A stretch of 64,000 bases of DNA from JAGQYH01 sp041393015 (GCA_041393015.1 JAWKKV010000007.1:62001-126000); one strand, 5' to 3'. Counted from the first letter of the stretch, positions 52,505 to 62,356 are shown. The notes: generated by a model not told the origin, from the sequence alone. Program-made: numbers and translations.

Positions 52505-53158
52505 ATGCAAGTATATTTAAAAATATATGTTGTTATACTGCTTTGCTTACTCTATTCTTGTAATGTAAAGCTTGAAGAAAATGTATTGCGAAGCGTTACT
52601 CTTGTTAACCTTATTTGTTCTGATCCCAACTTAACTGTATTCTGCGAATTAATCAATAATACAAGTGATTTAAATAGTGATGGAATCCCAGATATTGTTT
52701 ATTTGTTAGAGTATTCAGACACTTCCTTTTACGATTCAATTACTCAGCAATTTTGCCCATCATTTGTAGAAACCGTTTTTGCACCAAGCGATTTAGCATT
52801 TGATTCACTTTTTGTTAAGTTTCCACATTGGTCATCTGTTACCGATATTCCTCAAGACACGATAGACATGATTGTAAAACATCATATTTATGCAGGAGAT
52901 GCTGATTATTATCCTTACGGTGCAATACTTTATCTAGAAAAAGATAGTTTAGAATGTTTGGAAACTCTTGTTTTTAGAGGAACGAGTACCCCTTATTTAT
53001 TTATCGATAGTACAACATTTGTTTTTGCTAGCAATGATAGTTTGGGTTCTGCAATATTATCTATTACTACTAGTAGATTTAGTTTACTAAACGAGCCTGC
53101 ATTAATTTCTGATAATGGCATTGCTTATATTTTAGATAGCTATTTAGGTCCCTTTTAA
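52505..53158 (+). CDS. Fasciclin (FAS1) domain lipoprotein 2
   Basis: 217 residues, paralog of the gene just upstream. Lipobox LYSC. Shared features: LIELVC/LVNLIC near the start, FCEL, the FAS1 segments ETVFAPSDLAFDSLFVKFPHW and DNGIAYILDSYLGPF, and the middle IVKHHIYAGD. Sequence has drifted a good deal but the length and order are kept, so this is an old tandem duplication. Its stop is 5 nt from that of the convergent DinB-like gene. Confidence 0.8.
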   Translation: MQVYLKIYVVILLCLLYSCNVKLEENVLRSVTLVNLICSDPNLTVFCELINNTSDLNSDGIPDIVYLLEYSDTSFYDSITQQFCPSFVETVFAPSDLAFDSLFVKFPHWSSVTDIPQDTIDMIVKHHIYAGDADYYPYGAILYLEKDSLECLETLVFRGTSTPYLFIDSTTFVFASNDSLGSAILSITTSRFSLLNEPALISDNGIAYILDSYLGPF

Positions 53159-53163
53159 CAAAA

Positions 53164-53658
53164 CTAAACTATCAACCCAAACTGCATTAAATGATGCATG
53201 GTGTGTTTAAATTGAAACAAAATGGCATCTTCCTTGTTTAGTTTTCCATAATAAGGATGCATCATAAATAGAAAGGAATCTGAATCAACCATTTCAAAAA
53301 ACTTCTTAATATAATTTTCTAGTTCAATTATAGCTTCTTCTATAGAATCATATTTTAATGGCACTAATTCATTTTCAGGAAGCATTCCAAATTTAAAATT
53401 CTGACTAAAACCATAGTTACTTCTTAAAAATGCTTGAAACTTTGGTAGCTTTTCTTCTTCCACGAGCAACTTAACTTCTCTTTCACCTATGGAGTTCTCA
53501 TAAATGAAAATTAAATGCTCAATCATGTGTTGAGGTGTCATCATTCCCCATAAAGGTTGCATATTAGATTGAAGTGTTTTTAATAGATCAATTGATTCCT
53601 TCTTGATAAATAATTCTTGATTGACTGCTAAATTTAGGATTGGCAAAGATTGTTTCAT
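53164..53658 (-). CDS. DinB-like protein
   Basis: 164 residues, all-helical in appearance. LWGMMTPQHMIEHLIFIYENS and the C-terminal FKHTMHHLMQFGL place His residues as in the four-helix DinB/YfiT metal-binding fold; similar sequences are annotated as DUF1569 or DinB-superfamily. Many members are thiol- or metal-dependent transferases; the substrate is unknown. Convergent with the second fasciclin gene; separated from dps by the terminator at 53673-53701. Confidence 0.7.
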   Translation of the reverse strand: MKQSLPILNLAVNQELFIKKESIDLLKTLQSNMQPLWGMMTPQHMIEHLIFIYENSIGEREVKLLVEEEKLPKFQAFLRSNYGFSQNFKFGMLPENELVPLKYDSIEEAIIELENYIKKFFEMVDSDSFLFMMHPYYGKLNKEDAILFQFKHTMHHLMQFGLIV

Positions 53659-53672
53659 GCTTAAAAATAAAA

Positions 53673-53701
53673 AAGACTGACACTATATTCGCATCAGTCT
53701 T
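53673..53701 (-). terminator. Rho-independent terminator after dps
   Basis: Stem AAGACTGA / TCAGTCTT with a 13-base loop, followed on the minus strand by TTTTTTATTTTT, about 30 nt beyond the dps stop. Confidence 0.8.
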
Positions 53702-53730
53702 ATATTTTTTATCAGTTGATAATTTTAAAA

Positions 53731-54204
53731 CTAGCTCATAAAAGAAGAATACATCCAAACTAATTTTTCTTGCTCTCTAATATAGTCGCTCATTAATGCA
53801 TTAGTACCTTCGTCATTCATCTCTCCTGATAAATCTAACAACTCTCTTTCTTTGGCGATTAATGTTTTGAAAGAAGTTAATATAGATTGTACCGCTACAG
53901 TTCCTTCAGATACATTTTTTGCTTCTTGAATTCCTGATGCTTTTACATAATCTGTAAAAGAATGAGTTGGAGTATGTCCTAATGTTAAAACTCTCTCAGC
54001 AATTTCATCAATTTTAATCTGAAGATCATTGTATAATTCTTCAAACTTAAGATGTAGTTCGAAAAACTTCAACCCTTTAATATTCCAATGAAACCCTCTT
54101 GTGTTTTGGTAAAAAACTTGGTAACTGGCTAATAGTTCATTTAAGCCCTTTGCTAATTTCTTTGCTTCCTTAGTATCTAATCCTATGTAATTTAATTCAG
54201 CCAT
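53731..54204 (-). CDS. dps: Dps family ferritin-like DNA-protection protein
   Basis: 157 residues. FYQNTRGFHWNIKGLKFFELHLKFEELYNDL carries, in short pieces (GFHWNIKG, HLKFEELY), the ferroxidase ligands shared between subunits, and IDEIAERVLTLGHTP follows. These proteins form 12-subunit shells that store iron, remove peroxide and bind DNA under stress. Own terminator downstream; no promoter box recognised upstream. Confidence 0.95.
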   Translation of the reverse strand: MAELNYIGLDTKEAKKLAKGLNELLASYQVFYQNTRGFHWNIKGLKFFELHLKFEELYNDLQIKIDEIAERVLTLGHTPTHSFTDYVKASGIQEAKNVSEGTVAVQSILTSFKTLIAKERELLDLSGEMNDEGTNALMSDYIREQEKLVWMYSSFMS

Positions 54205-54262
54205 TTTAATGTCTATTTTTAACTTGTTATATAATAGTTAGTGTAACAACTTATAAAAAAAA

Positions 54263-54691
54263 TTAGTTCCTACTTTCTCTCAATGCCATCAAAAAATCTC
54301 CTGACTTTATCCATTCTGTATTTTCAACGTTAGCTTTATAATTATATACCCAACAGTCCAGAGTATTCCCATTATCTAAAGTTGCAGTAGTAAGTACTCT
54401 TTCATATTCCTCTGACTCTTCATTAGAATTATAAATACCCTCGTAACCATCTAATTCATGTAAAACTTTCTCTCTTGAAGCGAGAGGCAATTCATAAATA
54501 TCGCCGTATACTTTGAATGTGCTCGACGGATCCAAAACAACGGCCGGATACCAAGTAATTTTATACAGTTTAGCATATATAAAAGCTTTTCCTTTTGCTA
54601 AAGCATTGGCTTTTAGAAAATGCGCCATATGGTTGACTGAATCATCTCGGAGTGTTCCATAAACAAATAAATATGCGCTTTCTTCTAACAT
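54263..54691 (-). CDS. Gamma-glutamylcyclotransferase family protein
   Basis: 142 residues. LFVYGTLRDDSVNH is the substrate loop of the GGCT/AIG2 fold and LHELDGYEGIYN contains the acidic catalytic residue region. The family splits gamma-glutamyl groups off as 5-oxoproline or acts on related amines. It lies 24 nt downstream of nothing in conflict: the peptidase gene starts on its other side on the same strand, so valS, the peptidase and this gene may form one unit. Confidence 0.88.
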   Translation of the reverse strand: MLEESAYLFVYGTLRDDSVNHMAHFLKANALAKGKAFIYAKLYKITWYPAVVLDPSSTFKVYGDIYELPLASREKVLHELDGYEGIYNSNEESEEYERVLTTATLDNGNTLDCWVYNYKANVENTEWIKSGDFLMALRESRN

Positions 54692-54715
54692 GTTATCTCT
54701 AATCTTTTAAAATTA

Positions 54716-56824
54716 CTATTTATTTATACCTAACAAATCAAACATAAAAACATACTGCAAAGCAATTTCTTTCAATGGTTCAAATCTGCCCGATGCGCCA
54801 CCATGGCCTGCTTCCATATTTGTTTTAAGTAAAAGTAAGTTATTGTCTGTTTTTAACTCCCTTAGTTTAGCGACCCATTTGGCCGGTTCCCAATACTGAA
54901 CTTGCGAATCATGCAGTCCCGTAGTAATTAACAAATTTGGATAATCCTTAGCTGCAATATTGTCGTATGGCGAATAAGATTTTATATACTCGTAGTAATT
55001 ATTGTCTTTAGGATTTCCCCATTCATCCCATTCAAAAGTAGTTAATGGAATAGATTCATCTAACATAGTTGTAACTACATCTACAAAAGGAACTATAGCC
55101 AAAACCCCTTTCCATAAATCCGGTCGCATATTAGCAATAGCGCCCATGAGCAAGCCACCAGCACTTCCACCCATGGCAAACAATTTATCGCTTGAGGTAT
55201 AGTTGTTCTCTACTAACCATTCGCCACAGTCTATAAAATCATTAAACGTATTTTTCTTTTTGAGCAATTTCCCATTTTCATACCATTGCCTTCCGAGCTC
55301 CTGCCCTCCTCTAATATGTGCAATGGCATAACCAAATCCTCTGTTCAATAAAGATAATCTTGCAGGACTAAAGCCTGGATCCATGCTATGTCCATAAGAT
55401 CCATAACTATAAAGCAAAAATGGTTGATTTCCATCTTTCTTAAATCCCTTTTTGTACACTATTGAAATAGGCACTTCAACACCATCTCTAGCTTTGATAA
55501 ATACTCGTTCTGAAACGTAGTTTTCTTTATCAAAATCACCTAAAACAGGACGCTCCTTTTTCAGTTCTCGTGATTTGGTTGTCATGTTAAAATCAAAAAC
55601 GGATTGTGGAGTAGTCATTGAGGTGTAAACAAACCTAAGTATTTCAGTATCAAACTCTTCATTGGCTCCAAAATCTACTGCATGAGCAGCTTCTTCAAAA
55701 TCAATATAATAGCCGCGTTGAAAATTTTCCCATGGCAAAACTCTTAACTCGCTAATGCCTTTAATTCTTTCTTGAAGCACTAAATACTGCTTAAAAACAG
55801 TAATACCTTCTAGAAAAACATCACTTCTATGTGGAATGACATCAATCCAATTCTCAATTTCTGTATTGGTAATAGGCGTTCTTACCAATTTATAATTTTC
55901 AGCGTTATCCGTATTCGTCCAAATATAAAAGTGATCTCCAAAATGAGTTGGTTCATATTCTAAACCTCTTACTCTTTGTTGAATGACTTTAAAATCTCCA
56001 GTTGGGTCATCAGCTTTTAGATATTGAAACTCTGTGGTGAGTGTGCTGTGAGAATAAATCATCAGATAATCATTCGAGCGCGATCGATACACACCACTAA
56101 AAAAGGTATCATCCTTTTCTGTAAAAACTTCGACATCCTCTTCTACTGTTGTTCCCAAAACATGTCTCATTACTCTGAATGAACGAAGCGTTTCTAGATC
56201 TTTCAAGGTATAGAAAACCGTCTTGTTATCTCTCGACCAAGCTAAGCTTCCACTAGTCTTTGGTATTTCATCCGATAAGAATTCTCCTGATTTTAAATCC
56301 TTAAAGCGAATGGTATAAATTCTTCTACTCACGGTATCTTCTGCAAAAGCTAAAAGTTGATTATCATCACTTACTGACCGTGCACCAACATTGTAATAGG
56401 CATGTTCAGCCGCTAATTCATTTACATTTAATAAAATCTCTTCAGCTGCATCCAAATCTCCCTTCTTTCTACAATGAATTGGATATTCCTTCCCTTCCTC
56501 AAATCGATAATAGTAATAATAACCATTCGATAAATAAGGAACGGAAGTATCATCTTCTTTCATTCTTCCTTTCAATTCTTCAAACAAAGCTTCTTGAAAT
56601 GGTTGGGTATGTCCTAACAATTTATCCGTATACTCATTTTCCGCATTCAAATAATCAATTACTTCAGGATTATCTCTGTCGTTCAACCAATAATAGTTGT
56701 CAATTCTGGTATCACCATGAATCAATAATTCCTTAGGATGTTTTTTTGCTTTTGGTGGTATAATAGCTGATAAATCAGTTTTGCTCACTATTTTATTTTT
56801 TTTAGGATTATTTTTAAAGAACAA
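54716..56824 (-). CDS. S9 family prolyl oligopeptidase (oligopeptidase B)
   Basis: About 702 residues. N-terminal beta-propeller domain (starting near HGDTRIDNYYWLNDRDNPEV) and a C-terminal alpha/beta hydrolase: nucleophile Ser in MGGSAGGLLMG (about residue 555), acid in TGLHDSQVQYWEPAKW and His in EAGHGGASGR. YGSYGHSMDPGF and GQELGRQWYE match oligopeptidase B. It cuts peptides after basic residues in the cytosol; no signal peptide is seen. The start is TTG 56824 (5 nt after valS) or GTG 56788; no ATG is available. Confidence 0.93.
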   Translation of the reverse strand: MFFKNNPKKNKIVSKTDLSAIIPPKAKKHPKELLIHGDTRIDNYYWLNDRDNPEVIDYLNAENEYTDKLLGHTQPFQEALFEELKGRMKEDDTSVPYLSNGYYYYYRFEEGKEYPIHCRKKGDLDAAEEILLNVNELAAEHAYYNVGARSVSDDNQLLAFAEDTVSRRIYTIRFKDLKSGEFLSDEIPKTSGSLAWSRDNKTVFYTLKDLETLRSFRVMRHVLGTTVEEDVEVFTEKDDTFFSGVYRSRSNDYLMIYSHSTLTTEFQYLKADDPTGDFKVIQQRVRGLEYEPTHFGDHFYIWTNTDNAENYKLVRTPITNTEIENWIDVIPHRSDVFLEGITVFKQYLVLQERIKGISELRVLPWENFQRGYYIDFEEAAHAVDFGANEEFDTEILRFVYTSMTTPQSVFDFNMTTKSRELKKERPVLGDFDKENYVSERVFIKARDGVEVPISIVYKKGFKKDGNQPFLLYSYGSYGHSMDPGFSPARLSLLNRGFGYAIAHIRGGQELGRQWYENGKLLKKKNTFNDFIDCGEWLVENNYTSSDKLFAMGGSAGGLLMGAIANMRPDLWKGVLAIVPFVDVVTTMLDESIPLTTFEWDEWGNPKDNNYYEYIKSYSPYDNIAAKDYPNLLITTGLHDSQVQYWEPAKWVAKLRELKTDNNLLLLKTNMEAGHGGASGRFEPLKEIALQYVFMFDLLGINK

Positions 56825-56828
56825 TCTG

Positions 56829-59459
56829 TTATTTCAAACTCGCTAAATTCTCTTCTAATATTTTAATTTTTGCCTCGTTATCTGCTTTTTTCTTCTTTTC
56901 TAAGGCAACAACAGCTTCGGGAGCATTGCTTACAAAACGTTCATTGCTCAATTTCTTCTCAATTCCTTTAATGAAGCCTTTTAACCGATTAATTTCTTCG
57001 GTTAACTTGATTGTTTCTGCTTCAACGTCCACTTCTACTTCTAATTGAGCAAACAATTTATCAGTGCCTACTAATAAAGTTACAGTAGCATCCACTTCGT
57101 CTTTAATCAAGGTAATGTCCTCTAAAAATGCAAGCTTAGATACAATTGGTAAAACGCCTTCATAGCTCTTTTCATCAGTTGTTTGTATGAAAACTTTAAA
57201 AGGATCCTTTGCTTTTAGTTGATATTTCGTTCTAACATCTCTTAAAGCAGAAACCACTGTTTTAATCAATTCGCCTTTCTTTAATAACTTTTCGTCATAA
57301 GGTTTAGCTTCCGGATAGTCACTAACGATTACATCTTTCTCATCACCATTTAAAACATGAAATATCTCTTCCGTTAAGAATGGCATAAATGGATGAAGTA
57401 ATTTTGAAATTGTCTCAAAGTAAGCTAAGGTTTTATTCAAGCTTTCTTCATCAATAGGTTGCTGATAAGCCGGTTTAATAATCTCCAATAACCAAGAGCA
57501 GAAATCATCCCAAACGAAAGAATACAATGTCATTAACGCCTCTGATAATCGATATTCTTTAAAGCTAGCATCCATTTTTTCAATGGTTTCATTTAATCTA
57601 GCATCAAACCAATCGAAAGCGATTTGGTTATCTTCATTGTAACCAGGCTTTACTTCCCAGCCTTTCACTAGTTTTAGAGCATTCCAAATTTTATTAGAAA
57701 ACTTACTTCCTTCTTCACATGCCTTTTCATCAAATAACAAATCATTGCCTGCAGGAGCCGATTTCAACATTCCAAAACGAACACCATCCGCACCAAAATC
57801 TTCAATTAATTTTAAGGCATCAGGCGAGTTTCCCAATTGCTTAGACATTTTTCTACCTTGCAAGTCTCTTACCATTCCGGTAAAGTAAACGTGTTTGAAA
57901 GGCATTTCATTTCTAAATTCATAGCCGGCAAAAATCATTCTTGCCACCCAAAAGAAAATGATATCCCATCCTGTAACCAATACATTGGTTGGATAGTAAT
58001 AATCAACTTCTTCTTTTTTCTCGAAGCCATCAAAAACTGAAATAGGCCATAACCAAGAAGAAAACCAGGTATCTACTACGTCTTCTTCTTGTCTCAGATC
58101 TGACAATTGAAGTTGATTATTTCCGGTAGCTTCTTGAGCTTGTTTTAACGCTTCTTCTATCGATTCAGCGACATAAACACTGCCATCATTTAGATAATAA
58201 GCCGGAATTTGCTGTCCCCACCACAACTGACGAGAAATACACCAATCTCTAATGTTCTCTAACCAATGCTTGTAAAGGTTTTTAAATCGAGATGGAAAGA
58301 ACTGAATGTTGTCATTCATTACATTTTCTAGCGCCGGTTGACTTAGTTCTTCCATCTTAAGATACCACTGATGGGTTAAACGAGGTTCAACAGCAACCTT
58401 GGTTCTTTCTGAAAAACCAACCTTATTCTTAATTTGTTCTATTTGAACTAAATTGCCTGTTACTTTAAGGTCTTTGGCAATTTTCTTTCTTACAACAAAT
58501 CGATCTTCCCCAATATATAATTGCGCAGCAGCACTCATGGTACCATCGGCATTTAAAATATCAATGGTTTCTAAATTATGCTTTTGACCTAAAACGTAAT
58601 CGTTCTCATCATGCGCTGGTGTTACTTTAAGCGCTCCTGTTCCAAATTCAATATCAACATACTCATCAAAAATGATTGGGATTTCTCTATTCACCAATGG
58701 AACAATTGCTTTTGCTCCTTTTAGATGAGCATATCGTTCATCATCAGGGTGAACACAAATAGCAGAATCACCTAAAATGGTTTCCGGCCGAGTAGTAGCA
58801 TTGGTAATAAACTCGTTCTCCTTTCCTACTAATGCATATCTTATATGATATAAGTTTGAATCTACTTCCTCATAGTTTACTTCCTCATTAGACAATGCCG
58901 TTTTGGCTTCCGGATCCCAGTTGGTCATTCGCTGACCTTGATAGATTAATCCCTTTTTATGTAAATGAACAAATGACTTGATGACCGCCTTTGACAAGCT
59001 TTCTTCCATCGTAAATCGAGTACGTTCCCAATCGCAACTAGCACCAAGCTTTTTTAATTGCTCTAAGATGATACCGCCATATTTTTCTTTCCACTCAAAA
59101 GCATGCTCCAAAAATTCCTCTCTAGTGATCTCTGATTTTTTGATGCCTTGCTCTTTTAACTTGGCTACCACTTTCGCTTCTGTAGCAATAGAGGCATGAT
59201 CCGTACCCGGCACCCAACAAGCATTGTAGCCTTGCATTCTTGCTCTTCTAATCAAAACATCTTGAATGGTATTGTTGAGCATATGCCCCATATGTAATAC
59301 ACCGGTTACATTTGGTGGTGGAATTACTATGGTATATGGTTCTTTCTCATTCGGCTCTGAATGGAAATAGTTTTTATCCATCCAATGCTTGTACCATTTC
59401 TCCTCAACTTTTTTATGATCGAAATGCTTTGATAATTCGTTGTTTGCTGTTGTCGTCAT
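56829..59459 (-). CDS. valS: Valyl-tRNA synthetase
   Basis: 876 residues. PPPNVTGVLHMGHML is the HIGH motif (about residue 50), NATTRPETILGDSAICVHP the editing-domain loop, DVVDTWFSSWLWP, and GRKMSKQLGNSPD the KMSKS-type loop with Gln in the last position, normal in this phylum. The anticodon-binding domain and a C-terminal coiled coil (about 800-876) follow. It charges tRNA-Val. The peptidase gene follows within 5 nt on the same strand. Confidence 0.98.
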   Translation of the reverse strand: MTTTANNELSKHFDHKKVEEKWYKHWMDKNYFHSEPNEKEPYTIVIPPPNVTGVLHMGHMLNNTIQDVLIRRARMQGYNACWVPGTDHASIATEAKVVAKLKEQGIKKSEITREEFLEHAFEWKEKYGGIILEQLKKLGASCDWERTRFTMEESLSKAVIKSFVHLHKKGLIYQGQRMTNWDPEAKTALSNEEVNYEEVDSNLYHIRYALVGKENEFITNATTRPETILGDSAICVHPDDERYAHLKGAKAIVPLVNREIPIIFDEYVDIEFGTGALKVTPAHDENDYVLGQKHNLETIDILNADGTMSAAAQLYIGEDRFVVRKKIAKDLKVTGNLVQIEQIKNKVGFSERTKVAVEPRLTHQWYLKMEELSQPALENVMNDNIQFFPSRFKNLYKHWLENIRDWCISRQLWWGQQIPAYYLNDGSVYVAESIEEALKQAQEATGNNQLQLSDLRQEEDVVDTWFSSWLWPISVFDGFEKKEEVDYYYPTNVLVTGWDIIFFWVARMIFAGYEFRNEMPFKHVYFTGMVRDLQGRKMSKQLGNSPDALKLIEDFGADGVRFGMLKSAPAGNDLLFDEKACEEGSKFSNKIWNALKLVKGWEVKPGYNEDNQIAFDWFDARLNETIEKMDASFKEYRLSEALMTLYSFVWDDFCSWLLEIIKPAYQQPIDEESLNKTLAYFETISKLLHPFMPFLTEEIFHVLNGDEKDVIVSDYPEAKPYDEKLLKKGELIKTVVSALRDVRTKYQLKAKDPFKVFIQTTDEKSYEGVLPIVSKLAFLEDITLIKDEVDATVTLLVGTDKLFAQLEVEVDVEAETIKLTEEINRLKGFIKGIEKKLSNERFVSNAPEAVVALEKKKKADNEAKIKILEENLASLK

Positions 59460-59596
59460 CTTTGTTTCTGATATACTGCGAAGTTAGAGAATTTAAGTGT
59501 TTAAGGCTTTGATTAAAACGAATATGTATAGGTTTTAATAATGATTTTACAGATTGAATAGATAGTGTCTAAAATACTCAGAGTTACAAATGAACT

Positions 59597-59619
59597 AAAG
59601 TTACGAGTGCCTTAAGTTA
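59597..59619. repeat. Dispersed short repeat copy upstream of valS
   Basis: AAAGTTACGAGTGCCTTAAG then TTA, the closest relative of the copy at 14066. A looser, inverted copy (GTCTAAAGTGCG, GTACTTAAAGTT on the minus strand) lies at 59681-59716. The 270-base spacer 59460-59729 has no gene. Confidence 0.5.
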
Positions 59620-59729
59620 TTTTTTCTAGCGCTTTATATGCTATAAAATGTATTTACTGAAAACAAGTAACACCAATTTTCAACTTTAAGTACTTCTAAT
59701 TTTAGCGCACTTTAGACATTTAATTTTTC

Positions 59730-60680
59730 CTAATCCACATCAGGACCGGCAGGGTAAGGCCATACTTCATAGCCAGCTCTACGCAATAAATTGATTACGC
59801 CAAATTCGCCTTCCAAATGTCCGGCACCCACTGCAATAAAGGCGTTGCCTTCATCAATCCAAGTGCTTAGCTCGGGCATCCATTGCGTGTTCCTTTTATT
59901 TAGAAGCAATTCTCTCATTTTAGGACTTTCCATTTCATCTTCAATCAAATGGTTCAGTACTTCTAAATCTTGCAATTTATAAGCAGCCACTAAAGCCTCA
60001 AATTGAGATTTTGTTTCATTCCAATCTCTAATGGCATCAACCATATCTTGTAACTGATCTTCAATTGGAATTTGATCTAGAAAATCAAGTTGTTCTCTAA
60101 ACGTTTCCAAACCATATGAATCTACATCATTCATTGATGCTATTTCATTAAAATTAGACTCGTATGAAGCTGGGTTTTCTCCTAAGAATTTATAGACCAC
60201 TAACTGTTGAATAAAAATTGGTTTCATTCTAGCATAAGCCATCTCAAATTGCGATCTACTTAAACCAATACTATCACTTAAGCGAGTACTGATAAACTCA
60301 TAGTCTTCTTCTGACAAATAGTCCTTTATTGTTTTATTGTCAGGCAATAAACCTGCGTTGGCAATAGCATTCATATCCATTTCATCAAGATCAATCTCCA
60401 TGATTAGCTTATCTGCCTCCACTAATTTTTGCTTTACATTCTCCCCTAAGAAATAATCCTCCGCACTAATAACATGGATAGTACCATATAAATAGGATGG
60501 TTTCTCAATATCCTTGCCTCTAATTTGCCAAAACAATGATTGATTTCCGGGAGGCAAAGCAGTATTCATATTTTCCTTTACTGGTTTATCAATTTTCTCT
60601 TCAACAGTTTCTTTCGTTCCTTTACACGCTGAATTTAACAATACAAGTAAACCAATAATCGCTATTTGTAATGGTCTCAT
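59730..60680 (-). CDS. TraB/GumN family lipoprotein
   Basis: 316 residues. Lipobox NSAC followed by KGTKE. SLFWQIRGKDIEKPSYLYGTIHV is matched in short by WQIRGK and SYLYGTIHV, the family start; VEADKLIMEIDLDEMD carries the acidic motif; AFIAVGAGHLEGEFGVINLL the second conserved His motif. The family includes GumN and the TraB/TIKI proteases, with a proposed metal-dependent peptidase activity outside the cytoplasm. Bacterial role unclear. A perfect -7 box lies 15 nt upstream. Confidence 0.9.
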   Translation of the reverse strand: MRPLQIAIIGLLVLLNSACKGTKETVEEKIDKPVKENMNTALPPGNQSLFWQIRGKDIEKPSYLYGTIHVISAEDYFLGENVKQKLVEADKLIMEIDLDEMDMNAIANAGLLPDNKTIKDYLSEEDYEFISTRLSDSIGLSRSQFEMAYARMKPIFIQQLVVYKFLGENPASYESNFNEIASMNDVDSYGLETFREQLDFLDQIPIEDQLQDMVDAIRDWNETKSQFEALVAAYKLQDLEVLNHLIEDEMESPKMRELLLNKRNTQWMPELSTWIDEGNAFIAVGAGHLEGEFGVINLLRRAGYEVWPYPAGPDVD

Positions 60681-60694
60681 TTAATTTTTTTTAT

Positions 60695-60702
60695 CAAAGG
60701 TA
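60695..60702 (-). promoter_or_regulatory. -7 promoter box of the TraB/GumN gene
   Basis: TACCTTTG on the minus strand, an exact TAnnTTTG match, 15 nt before the ATG at 60680. No clear -33 element. Confidence 0.6.
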
Positions 60703-60834
60703 CAAAGTTGATGCCGTAGCGTTGTTAATTAATCTAAATAAGAAATATTGTCAGAATTTTTTATTTAGTAAGGACGTTAAAGTAAAACAATTGAATTAAA
60801 TTACCGTTAATCAAATCAGAGCTAAAATTAGAAA

Positions 60835-61395
60835 ATGAAGTCCATCATTATAGTTTGTGTTATTCTTTTTGCAGGTTTAAACTTTGCATTTATTTTTCCA
60901 AAAGTGGAGAATACTGATTTTAAAGATCAGGTTATTCATTGGGAAGAAAGCAATCCTTTAAGTTGGAAGAATTTTATTGGAAGAACGAAAAGTGGTTCTA
61001 GTATAAGTGCGTTAACAGCTTCTGCTATAGAATATGCTTATGAATGCAAAGGCAATGCACTTGATGTGACGGTTAAAGCAATTTTTATTCCAGAAGAATC
61101 TTGGGTGAAGGCAGATGCGATGAATGATTATGTTTTAGGACACGAACAATTGCATTTTGACATTACAGAAATTTATGCGAGAAAGCTTCGTAAAGAGTTA
61201 GAAAGTAAGGTAACTACTTGTAGAGATATTAATAGAATTGAATCTATTGCTTCAGTAGTTATTAAAGAATGGAAAAAAGAGCAGGCCAAATATGATTCTG
61301 ACTCTAGACACAGCATGGATAAAGAGTTGCAAGCACTCTGGGAGGAAAAAGTATTTAATGATTTAGAACTTTATAAAGATTACGCCTTAAACTAA
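60835..61395 (+). CDS. DUF922 family putative zinc protease
   Basis: 186 residues with an N-terminal hydrophobic segment (IIIVCVILFAGLNFAFIF), a signal peptide or anchor. NPLSWKNFIGRTKSGSSISA is the conserved start of the DUF922 domain, and LGHEQLHFDITEIYARKL has the HExxH zinc motif, so a secreted or periplasmic peptidase is likely. Its last codons overlap the convergent mqnD by 4 nt. Confidence 0.85.
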   Translation: MKSIIIVCVILFAGLNFAFIFPKVENTDFKDQVIHWEESNPLSWKNFIGRTKSGSSISALTASAIEYAYECKGNALDVTVKAIFIPEESWVKADAMNDYVLGHEQLHFDITEIYARKLRKELESKVTTCRDINRIESIASVVIKEWKKEQAKYDSDSRHSMDKELQALWEEKVFNDLELYKDYALN

Positions 61396-62234
61396 TGCTC
61401 TAAAATAACGGGTTGAGTAAGTGGTTGAAACAATTCAAGTTCCACGCCCTTTTTGTAAAGAAACTCAATGGCATTTTTTCCCTTTTCACCCAAATCAATA
61501 GAATAATCGTTGACATATAAGTTAACGTGTTTGTACATCACTTCTTCTTCCATTTCTTGAGCATGTTGCCTCATAAAGTTCAAGGGCTCTTCTTTATGTT
61601 GAAAAGCGAATGCTATACTTTTTCTAATTAATCGATCTACTTTCCTTTGTAATTCGATATCCAAATCTCTTTTTATTGCAATCCCTCCTAACGGAATTGG
61701 AAAGCCTGTAGTAGCTTCCCATCTTTCTCCAAGATCACATATTTTAGTCAATCCTTTTTCTTCATAGGTAAATCTATTTTCATGAATGATAACCCCTGCA
61801 TCAAATTTACCAGACAAAACACCTTGTTCAATATCACTAAATAAGACCGCCTTTTTGTTTTTGGCATTAGGATATTCTAAACTAAAAAGAAAGTTCGCCG
61901 TCGTTAGTTTACCTGGAATAGCAATTGCACCATTTTCAATTTCCTTTTTTGACAAAGAATTTAAAGCCACTAACAAAGGTCCACAGTTTTGTCCTAAAGC
62001 ACTACCCGAATTAAGTAAAATATATTGCTGACTGACATAAGCAAAGGCATGATAGCTCAACTTTGTAATATCTAATTCTCCAGCGACTGCTTTATTATTT
62101 AACTCTTCAACATCTAACAGTTGCAGTTCAAAATCTAAACCCTCTGTATCAATTTTATGATGAATTAATGCATCGAAAATAAATGTATCGTTTGGACATG
62201 GAGAAAAGCCGAGTGTAAGTTTTTGATTTGACAT
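61392..62234 (-). CDS. mqnD: 1,4-dihydroxy-6-naphthoate synthase
   Basis: 280 residues. LGFSPCPNDTFIFDALIHH at the start, LDVEELNNKAVAGELDITKLS and GSALGQNCGPLLVA match MqnD, a periplasmic-binding-like enzyme of the futalosine pathway that turns cyclic dehypoxanthine futalosine into 1,4-dihydroxy-6-naphthoate for menaquinone. The stop overlaps the convergent DUF922 gene. mqnB, an earlier step, lies 1.5 kb away on the same strand with one opposite-strand gene between. Confidence 0.94.
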   Translation of the reverse strand: MSNQKLTLGFSPCPNDTFIFDALIHHKIDTEGLDFELQLLDVEELNNKAVAGELDITKLSYHAFAYVSQQYILLNSGSALGQNCGPLLVALNSLSKKEIENGAIAIPGKLTTANFLFSLEYPNAKNKKAVLFSDIEQGVLSGKFDAGVIIHENRFTYEEKGLTKICDLGERWEATTGFPIPLGGIAIKRDLDIELQRKVDRLIRKSIAFAFQHKEEPLNFMRQHAQEMEEEVMYKHVNLYVNDYSIDLGEKGKNAIEFLYKKGVELELFQPLTQPVILEH

Positions 62235-62356
62235 GGATCAGATAACAAATGGTGCGTAAATTAAAGGAATTTCCTTTTGCTAAGTTATTATATTTAGCTT
62301 TAGTTCCGTTTTGAGTTATATCAATTAATCTATAAAAGAGCATCGCTATTATCAAA

